Virus record (IMG/VR): IMGVR_UViG_3300042453_001040
Span: 1-36,222 of that record
DNA: 36,222 nt
Source of the DNA: a virus
Direction: 5' to 3' (one strand)
The translations under genes were made by a program, and so were the position numbers. This document shows, in pieces, positions 29,940 through 36,222 of the stretch (position 1 is its first letter; the number at the start of each line of letters is the position of its first letter). Below the pieces are notes generated by a model. The model was not told the origin of the DNA, did not search any database, and was given only the letters and a program-made list of their open reading frames with translations.

Positions 29940-31631
29940 TCAGGTACTGAAGAGGTCGTTCCAATCCACCACGCTACTAGTGGCCCCAGCATCCCCTCCG
30001 CCCATTGCCGACTCAATCGGAGCAAGGTAACTGTCTTGGTAGCTCTGCACGGCTTTCTCAGCCTTCTTGATAGCTGCCTCGTCGCCTCCGTCCCGCGCCT
30101 TCTGAAGGGCGGACTGCAGCATATTGTAGTTCATATCGTTGCCAAGGGCTCTAAGCGCTTCCTGCTTTGCCGTAGCCAACCTTACTCGTGCGGCATTGGC
30201 ATCTTTAGCCCCTTGCGCCTCAAGCACAGCCCGCTGCATATCAAGAGTGGCTCTACTACGACGCTCCTCGCTGGCCAGCTGAGCATAACGGAACTGCATC
30301 GACTCTCTATGCTGCATAGCATCCCTGAGCTGCTTCTCTGCGTCCGAGCGCATCGACATCGCTTCCTTGATACGGCCTGCAGCCTGCGTCTCGTCAGCCT
30401 GAGCAAGACGGAACTGCGCTTCGCGCATGCTACGGTTGTTGGCCTGCTGATCCTTGCGTATGGCCATCATCTGCGAGACGTATTCCTGACCGCCCTCGCC
30501 AATTGCAACGGCTGCGAAAGGCGACGTGGAGGCCATCATGCGGAAGCCCGCCTTGGCAAGGGCGAGTCTAGCATCAACTTTGCCCTGCTCTTTGAGGTTG
30601 TCCCGCTCTTCTTGAAGGTACTTGCGATACTCATCCGTAGCCTTGCCGATGCCACGCTTGGAGTGCAAGTCAAGAAGCTCGCTTTCGTAGTCCTCAATAG
30701 ACTTGACCTTGGGCATCTCGTCTCCGCCAGCGGCGGGACGCGCACCAGAAGCAGCGGGCACGGCAGAACGTGTACCGGGTACTCCAGTTTGACGACGCCC
30801 TCCACGTTCGCCCGTAGCTTCCGGCCTGCCACGCAAGGCCTCCATGGCATCAAGGGCTTGACGCTCAGCTCTCCCTGCCTGCGAGAACGGATTAGTATTT
30901 GTGGGCAGCGCCGAAACAGGAGAAGTCTGGGCCGCAGCGGGGGCAGCGGTAGCTGCCGCATCAGGAACTTCTTCGCGCTTTTTAAGCGGTACGATGCCTT
31001 CCGTGAGCGAGTAAGTCACCGGGCCTCCCATTCCGGGAGTGCGGACGCGCCCTTGCTCATCATACATGTGCGCCGGGAAAGGGCGTTCATCGTATTTGAT
31101 AATCGGGAACCCTTCAAGATTGGCTTTGTGTGCCTGCTTGAATCTATCCCAAAGATCGGCTGGCGCTGTGTACCCGCTACGACGGAGATACTCACGGTAT
31201 GCTGCACGAGCGACATTAAGGTCCGCATCCTTACTAAGGATCTCAAGCTGCTCAGGGTCCATTTTAGTGAAGTCAACGCCCTGCGGACCGCCACCGGCAG
31301 CCAACGCCACGATGCCGCCACCCGCAAACTGAGCCTGCTCCATGACCGGAGCCGGGAGGCCGCCAAGCCCCTGCTGCATCGCCATCTGCTGCTGTTCAGC
31401 CATGTTGAGCTGATCACGGATGGTGGGCGGCGTCTGCGGAGCCTGCACGGGCTGCTGCTTCAAGCGCTGAAACTGATTCATCATGGCGTAGAGGTCCGCC
31501 ATCGGGGCCACGCCCTGCGTAGCCATGCTCTTGACGTACTGAATGGCCTGATCAGGCGGCATACCCTTCTGAATAGCCTGCTGCAGCGAAGCCATCATGG
31601 CACGACCCGTGCCGCTGACTGGACCAAGCAT
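29940..31631 (-). CDS. Virion-type protein with GGG motif and coiled coil
   Basis: 563 residues, not assigned to a named family. N-terminal helical, Gln/Met-rich half (QQQMAMQQGLGGLP), then AGGGIVALAAGGG, a motif seen in structural proteins of environmental phages. The centre is Pro/Ala-rich (about 230-310); the C-terminal 230 residues are a long charged helix (DARLALAKAGFRMM, EAQFRLAQADETQAAG), probably coiled coil. GGAGGTAGCAA precedes the ATG, which overlaps the upstream stop as TAATG. It lies between the giant protein and the Gln-rich protein, so the three may be internal or ejection proteins; inference. Confidence 0.75.
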   Translation of the reverse strand: MLGPVSGTGRAMMASLQQAIQKGMPPDQAIQYVKSMATQGVAPMADLYAMMNQFQRLKQQPVQAPQTPPTIRDQLNMAEQQQMAMQQGLGGLPAPVMEQAQFAGGGIVALAAGGGPQGVDFTKMDPEQLEILSKDADLNVARAAYREYLRRSGYTAPADLWDRFKQAHKANLEGFPIIKYDERPFPAHMYDEQGRVRTPGMGGPVTYSLTEGIVPLKKREEVPDAAATAAPAAAQTSPVSALPTNTNPFSQAGRAERQALDAMEALRGRPEATGERGGRRQTGVPGTRSAVPAASGARPAAGGDEMPKVKSIEDYESELLDLHSKRGIGKATDEYRKYLQEERDNLKEQGKVDARLALAKAGFRMMASTSPFAAVAIGEGGQEYVSQMMAIRKDQQANNRSMREAQFRLAQADETQAAGRIKEAMSMRSDAEKQLRDAMQHRESMQFRYAQLASEERRSRATLDMQRAVLEAQGAKDANAARVRLATAKQEALRALGNDMNYNMLQSALQKARDGGDEAAIKKAEKAVQSYQDSYLAPIESAMGGGDAGATSSVVDWNDLFST

Positions 31632-32938
31632 TACTTGCTACCTCCAAATCCGCCAAAGAGGCTACCAAGCCCGAGACCAATACCTGCAATCTGACCGAAC
31701 AGACTAGGCGGCTGCTGATAAAGCGTACTCGTCTGCCCCGTAGCCGGGATGCCGCGCAAAAGCCCCATGCCGAACTCAGCCTGCTTGTACGGGAACTGCT
31801 GCTGATTCATGAAGTCCTGATACTGCTGGTTAAGCAGCTCCTGCTCCAGAGCCTGACCCTGAGCACCCGCGCCAAGCTGAGCCTGACCGATGCCCATACG
31901 CTGCTGATAGCCCTGCATGCCAAGGCCACCAAGCGACCCCGCCGCAGCCAACTGCTGCTGTAGGCCCTGAAGACCGAGATTAGCACCGAACTGCCGGGAC
32001 TGCTCGCCCAACTGTGCTCCCGAAAGACCATATTGAGCACGCTGAGCCGCGTTCTGGAGGCCAAACTGGTTCTGCTGGGCGAGCTGTGCCAGCCGCTGCT
32101 GCTGCGCCTGAAGCTGCGCCGCTTGGTTCAACTGACCTGCCTGCATGCCGAGATTGGCACCCAGCTGCTGCTGACCGAGCAGAGCCTGAAGGTTGAACTG
32201 CCCCGTTTGCATCCCAGCCTGCTGATTAGCCAAAGCCGCTTGCATTTGAGCCGCACGATCCGCACCAAACTGCTGCGCCGCCTGCTGAAACGCTTGTTGA
32301 CTCCCCGTCGCTTGGATGCCTTGCAGCTGTTGCTGAAGATTTCGATTAGCCTCAGCCTGAAGCAACGCCTCGCGGGTACCCCCACGCGCACCGGCACGGA
32401 TACCCTGCGCCTGAAGTCCCGGCATCTGACGAGCATAGTCCTGAATTGCGCCGCGCTTCTGCTGCTCAACCACGCCGCTCATATAGGGCGACATGTAATC
32501 CTGCATCGCTTGAGAACCAAACCGCTCAGCCCCGACTTGCTGGGGGCCTGTCATCTGATACTGCTGCAACGACGGAGCGCCAACTCGCTCAAAATCGACC
32601 TGCCCCTCACGGAAACTTGGGTCTTGGTAGAACTGCTGGTTCCCCATAGGAGAGTACTGCCCAAATTCACCCGCTCGTCGTCCCGCCAAACTAGCCAGAC
32701 CCGCTGCTTCACCCAATTCGGGGGAGACACCCATCCCCGCGATGCCTTCCATTGCCTGCTGCTGAAGCGGGCTGAACCCTGCGGTGCGCTGCTTGCCGTA
32801 GGGCTGATAACCCTGCCCGATCAGACCGGGTTGCCCCATACCGCCAAACACATTGCCTAGCAAATACTGTGCGTAAGGCTTAGCCCACTCGGGGATGGTG
32901 GAAGTGATCTGTTCGGTTGAAGTCGGTTGAGTAGCCAT
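31631..32938 (-). CDS. Gln-rich virion-type protein
   Basis: 435 residues. From about residue 150 to 390 it is dominated by Gln, Ala, Gly and Leu in degenerate repeats (QLGANLGMQAGQLNQAAQ; SRQFGANLGLQGLQQQ), suggesting long amphipathic helices. The N-terminus (STIPEWAKPYAQYLLGNVFG) and a C-terminal Gly-rich hydrophobic end (GQIAGIGLGLGSLFGGFGG) could touch membrane. AAGGAG precedes the ATG. Ejection proteins of short-tailed phages have similar composition, but no direct homology is recognised. Its stop overlaps the next start. Confidence 0.75.
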   Translation of the reverse strand: MATQPTSTEQITSTIPEWAKPYAQYLLGNVFGGMGQPGLIGQGYQPYGKQRTAGFSPLQQQAMEGIAGMGVSPELGEAAGLASLAGRRAGEFGQYSPMGNQQFYQDPSFREGQVDFERVGAPSLQQYQMTGPQQVGAERFGSQAMQDYMSPYMSGVVEQQKRGAIQDYARQMPGLQAQGIRAGARGGTREALLQAEANRNLQQQLQGIQATGSQQAFQQAAQQFGADRAAQMQAALANQQAGMQTGQFNLQALLGQQQLGANLGMQAGQLNQAAQLQAQQQRLAQLAQQNQFGLQNAAQRAQYGLSGAQLGEQSRQFGANLGLQGLQQQLAAAGSLGGLGMQGYQQRMGIGQAQLGAGAQGQALEQELLNQQYQDFMNQQQFPYKQAEFGMGLLRGIPATGQTSTLYQQPPSLFGQIAGIGLGLGSLFGGFGGSK

Positions 32939-32947
32939 GTTAGCTCC

Positions 32948-35900
32948 TTAAACAGGCAGGAGGCGACCAGTCTTCACAGCGGGGGCTTGCTTAGTCTTCC
33001 CCGTCCGTGCCTGCCGCACTCGCGCCATCATGTCGTAAAGTTTTTTCGCTCCAGCCTTGGTGGAGCCGTTGCCAAGATGCGACACCACGTCAGCCGGGAT
33101 GACGAACTCGCCATCGGCCAAAGCAGCGCGTTGGACACCCTTGCCACGAATCACGGCAGGGATATCGTCGGACATGCCATCACCCGGCCCATCAAGCAGC
33201 TTGCCTCCTGCGGCGTATTCGCCCGGCATACCACCACGAGCGAAGCCGAAGTTGTAATCCTCGCCCACAGCGCCGCCGTAGTTAAAAGGGATCACCCCTT
33301 CGTCCACTTCGGAGAACGGCGACATGAAGTCCAACTCCCTGCGGCGCGGGATGTAAGGCTGCTCCGCTTCAATCGGGACTTCTTCAGTCAGCTGCGGCCT
33401 TGGGATAAATACCTGCTCTTCTTCAACGGGAGGGATGTACGGAGTCTGCTCATACACCGGACTCGGTGAAGCGTAGGGCGATTCATAGACCATTGGCGGA
33501 GTGTAAGCAGGAGGCATGTAAACCGGCTCTTCCTCTTGCCGCCTCGGGATGTAGGCCCGCTCTTCCTCAACAGGGACCAAGGCAGGGAGCCCCGCCATCT
33601 TCGACTGCGCAGGGGGCATCGGAGGCGCAGCCTCTTCCTCGATGATACGAGGCGAGTACGGAGTGGAGACAGGTGCAAGTTCGCGGGGCTCGCTGAACGG
33701 GGTCGGCGGGGGGCCAGCAGTCTGCTGTAGTTGTGCCGCTCTGTACGCCGCGCCCGGTCCCGAATCTTCGGGAGTGACGTTACTGCTGATACGGCTTCCA
33801 CCGTAAGTCAACTCCGGAGCCGTAGTGGCGACGTTGTAAAGCGAGTATTTATTGATCTCAGGCGGCGCACCCGCATAGACAGGCCGCTCGCTCACGATCT
33901 TGAAGTTCTTGTCGCCCTTGACCTGCGCGTTGCTGATCGGCTGTCCATACATAAAGTTGTGGATCAAGTCCGTCATCATGAAGTTCTGGATACGCCGGGC
34001 ATCCTCGTTCTTCGGGCCCTCACCCATCGTGTTGAGCCACGGCTGCACAGCCTTCTCGAATATCGTCGCAGCGTCAGCGCCCTTATCTACCGTGCCATCC
34101 TTGACGGCCTTATTGATGACTTGCGTCATGTCGTAGACGAACTCTTCGTTGCCCTTGCGACCGTACTTGGCCTGACCGGGGAACTCGTTCTTGTTCGTGC
34201 GGTAGAAGTTGATGAAGCCCTGAGCGAGTTCTTCAGGCGGAGCAGAGCCAAAGCCGCGCCCCTGATCGACCGCCTTCCAATAGTTCTCCAGAGCCTTATC
34301 GCCGAATTCCTTCGTGTTGACCAGCGAAGCACCGAGAGCCGCGATAGCAGCGGCAGCAAGCATCCCCGGAGGGCCACCAAGCGCCCCAATGCCAAACAGT
34401 TTGCCAGCAGATGCAGCCGTCATCGCTGCATTGAACGCGGCACGACCTTCCTTGCCCTGTTCGATGGCTTTTCCGGTCTCATACGCACCAAGTACTGTAC
34501 CGACACCGGGAAGAATCTTGTTCTGCATCAGGCTGCCAAGTCCAGCCTGCGTGCCAGTATTGATGCTTGGAATCGCAGTCAGATCAGCGACTGAATTTAC
34601 GCTGCCAGACAAATTACCAAGTCCAGCCACGTCATCTGCTATGGAGAAGCCGTCAACAAGTACTCTACCTGCGCGAGGTATAAGCGAGGATACGCCCGCT
34701 CCAGCGGAAACCGCAGAGGCAAGATTGGTAGCGTTAGAAGAAGGCGGCCTGTAGTCAGGCCGGGACTCCGGAGCGTAGGGATCATTCGGCAGTTCTTCGA
34801 ACGACATATTGCCGCCGGGAAGCGGCGCATCTGGAATAAAAGGCGACACTGCCGCAGGAAGCACTGAAGCGGCAGCAGGAACAAGATCGGTAGAAGTGGG
34901 AGGCTCGCCCACTCTTTTTCCCGTAACCTCGACTTCTTGCAGATCCTCCGGCCCCGTAGTGAACTTGTCCTTCAGGTAGCCAATACCCTTCTCGATGCCT
35001 TTTTGCGCAAGGTACTGCCCGCCAATTCCGGCAATCAAATCCCCTGCAGGGCTGCCCGTAAGCGACCCACCGCCACCGACGCCACCACCACCGCCGGGAG
35101 TGCTAGGAAAATTGCTAGGGTCAAAAGGCGTGCCGTAAAAGCCCCCACCCGTGCCGGGATACGCAGACACAACCGGGTTACGGGCACGGCGGTTCAGATC
35201 CTCAATGTACGCACGAGTCGCCGCGACGTTCGGGTCAACGCCAAGCTGAGCAAACATTGGGTCACGGGGCGGCGCTACACCGACCTCGCCACCATCTGCA
35301 TAACCTTCGATCTCGCCACCCTCTGCGTAGCCCGGAGCCATCGCAAACGGGTTGTAAGGTACAAGGCCCTGCGGGGTCTTCTTGTAGTACTTGCCCGGCA
35401 GCTGATAGGGCTGGTCACGCCCCGTGCCGTAAAGCGGGTTGAACCCGCCGGGGATATAGATGTAATCCTCACCCGCGCCACCTGTAGGCAGCTTCTTAGG
35501 AGCAGGGGTAAGTGCGCCCGCCAGACCGCCGTACGTGGCGGTCTTAGCAATGCTCTGCATAAACGGAGACTGAAACCCACCGCCCATAGCCTGACCAAAG
35601 GCCGTACGCGACTCAGGGGAAGTGAAGAGCCCTTTGATGCCCCCCATGATGGAGGGCTGCGCGGCAGGAGCGACAGGCCCGGTGCCGGTAATGACGTCCA
35701 CAGAGGGCATGTACTTAGAGATTTCAGCAAGCGAAGTAGAACGCGGCGCACTCAGCGAGCCATAGCTAGGTATAACCTCGGATCTCGTCATTGACGGATT
35801 CATAAGGCTTTTTACCTGCAAATCAGCCCCAATCGGCGCACCCTTGGGCATCGCCAACGACACTGAACTCTCCCCCAATCCGGCTAATTCAGCGCGGCTT

Positions 35901-36222
35901 TTTGCTGCCTCGGTCGTTCTACGGAGTTCATCTAGCTGCTCGGGGGCCAATTTACCGGGCGCAGCCGTAGACGCAGCCTGCAACGACTGAGCGATATTTG
36001 CACCGCTATACGCGCCAAGCCCCGCCTGAAGGCCCTTCTTAAGATCGCCCTCGATAAGCCCGTACGCACCGCCGACCACAAGACCCGTGCCGATAGTGCT
36101 AGCAGCGGCCCCGGAAAGCCCAAACAGACTCCCGACTTTGCTCCCGACGCCCGGCGCAAACGTGTTGAGCGTGGCACCGATGATGGTGGGCAGGAGCTTC
36201 TTGAGGAACGACGCCTCGTACA
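32948..36222 (-). CDS. Large virion-type protein (partial, N-terminus beyond right edge)
   Basis: The frame is open to the window edge, so the true start lies outside; a GTG at 36079 is internal. About 1090 residues are visible. The N-terminal part is Gly/Ala-rich and hydrophobic (GATLNTFAPGVGSKVGSLFG); the centre has Gly-rich GGGGGVGGGGS-like runs, GYAEGGEIEGYADGGEVG, and a Pro/Tyr-rich stretch with repeated YIPRR/YIPP units. The C-terminus (AALADGEFVIPADVVSHLGN, then GSTKAGAKKLYDMMARVRQA) matches a conserved tail end of large structural proteins in environmental phages. Tape-measure or ejection roles are possible; I cannot decide. Confidence 0.8.
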   Translation of the reverse strand, partial: YEASFLKKLLPTIIGATLNTFAPGVGSKVGSLFGLSGAAASTIGTGLVVGGAYGLIEGDLKKGLQAGLGAYSGANIAQSLQAASTAAPGKLAPEQLDELRRTTEAAKSRAELAGLGESSVSLAMPKGAPIGADLQVKSLMNPSMTRSEVIPSYGSLSAPRSTSLAEISKYMPSVDVITGTGPVAPAAQPSIMGGIKGLFTSPESRTAFGQAMGGGFQSPFMQSIAKTATYGGLAGALTPAPKKLPTGGAGEDYIYIPGGFNPLYGTGRDQPYQLPGKYYKKTPQGLVPYNPFAMAPGYAEGGEIEGYADGGEVGVAPPRDPMFAQLGVDPNVAATRAYIEDLNRRARNPVVSAYPGTGGGFYGTPFDPSNFPSTPGGGGGVGGGGSLTGSPAGDLIAGIGGQYLAQKGIEKGIGYLKDKFTTGPEDLQEVEVTGKRVGEPPTSTDLVPAAASVLPAAVSPFIPDAPLPGGNMSFEELPNDPYAPESRPDYRPPSSNATNLASAVSAGAGVSSLIPRAGRVLVDGFSIADDVAGLGNLSGSVNSVADLTAIPSINTGTQAGLGSLMQNKILPGVGTVLGAYETGKAIEQGKEGRAAFNAAMTAASAGKLFGIGALGGPPGMLAAAAIAALGASLVNTKEFGDKALENYWKAVDQGRGFGSAPPEELAQGFINFYRTNKNEFPGQAKYGRKGNEEFVYDMTQVINKAVKDGTVDKGADAATIFEKAVQPWLNTMGEGPKNEDARRIQNFMMTDLIHNFMYGQPISNAQVKGDKNFKIVSERPVYAGAPPEINKYSLYNVATTAPELTYGGSRISSNVTPEDSGPGAAYRAAQLQQTAGPPPTPFSEPRELAPVSTPYSPRIIEEEAAPPMPPAQSKMAGLPALVPVEEERAYIPRRQEEEPVYMPPAYTPPMVYESPYASPSPVYEQTPYIPPVEEEQVFIPRPQLTEEVPIEAEQPYIPRRRELDFMSPFSEVDEGVIPFNYGGAVGEDYNFGFARGGMPGEYAAGGKLLDGPGDGMSDDIPAVIRGKGVQRAALADGEFVIPADVVSHLGNGSTKAGAKKLYDMMARVRQARTGKTKQAPAVKTGRLLPV

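Noticed and set aside
30036-31694. 552-residue plus-strand open frame opposite the virion gene at 29940-31631
   Set aside because: It is an antisense shadow favoured by GC-rich codons. It has no Shine-Dalgarno site and an implausible Leu/His/Arg-rich composition, while the minus-strand gene has good translation signals.
32948-36079. Complete gene starting at GTG 36079
   Set aside because: The frame stays open upstream to the window edge with similar Gly/Ala-rich sequence, so the GTG is internal and the gene is partial.

Overview
The window looks like part of a tailed double-stranded DNA phage genome (Caudoviricetes), probably one known mainly from environmental sequence. The phage hallmarks are a terminase pair, a family A DNA polymerase with a proofreading domain, a primase-helicase, an SNF2-type helicase, small nucleases and very large virion-type proteins. 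I see no integrase, no tRNA gene, no CRISPR array and no insertion sequence. Shine-Dalgarno sites are strong, and at least one promoter is near-perfect sigma-70 type, so the host is a bacterium with ordinary sigma-70 promoters. I cannot name the host. The taxonomic statement is inference from gene content.

Layout. 1-1697, minus strand: large terminase subunit (cut by the left edge) and small subunit. 1698-2364: divergent non-coding region with an exact 27-unit, 9-bp tandem array, candidate promoters in both directions and the first copy of a recurrent palindrome. 2365-3099: an Ala-rich protein, then a strong terminator. 3100-4135: about 1 kb without a convincing gene. It is AT-rich, carries twelve TGTTC/GAACA pentamers, a triple 9-bp direct repeat, three 27-bp repeats and a consensus promoter; it is the best origin or control-region candidate here. 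4136-8522: small early genes on the plus strand, many overlapping by ATGA or GTGA. 7608-10938: a DUF3150-like protein, a MoxR/CobS-like AAA ATPase and a metallopeptidase-plus-VWA protein. 10980-15412: two unknown proteins, a VRR-NUC nuclease, a DUF3310 protein and a run of overlapping small genes. 15424-24600: replication genes (PolA, Cas4-like nuclease, small HNH-like protein, SNF2 helicase, a probable ssDNA-binding protein, an HTH protein, primase-helicase). 24597-36222, minus strand: four large virion-type genes, the last cut by the right edge.

How it fits together. Plus-strand genes are the early and replication half; minus-strand genes are the packaging and virion half. The terminase genes point off the left edge and the virion genes enter from the right edge. 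If the genome is circular or circularly permuted, this is one late unit read away from 1698-2364 (inference). The two halves meet tail to tail at 24597-24600, where the stop codons share bases.

The most unusual feature is a family of eight CCTAAC-N4-GTTAGG palindromes in the plus-strand early region. Most lie 18-20 nt upstream of the first gene of an expression block, against its Shine-Dalgarno site. Substitutions in the two variant copies keep G-U pairing, which hints at an RNA hairpin. Also notable are the DUF3150/AAA/VWA triad, the GAGGAGGACAAGG gene-junction motif that gives three different proteins the same C-terminus, and a virion protein that joins an FtsK-gamma-like winged helix to a zincin protease.
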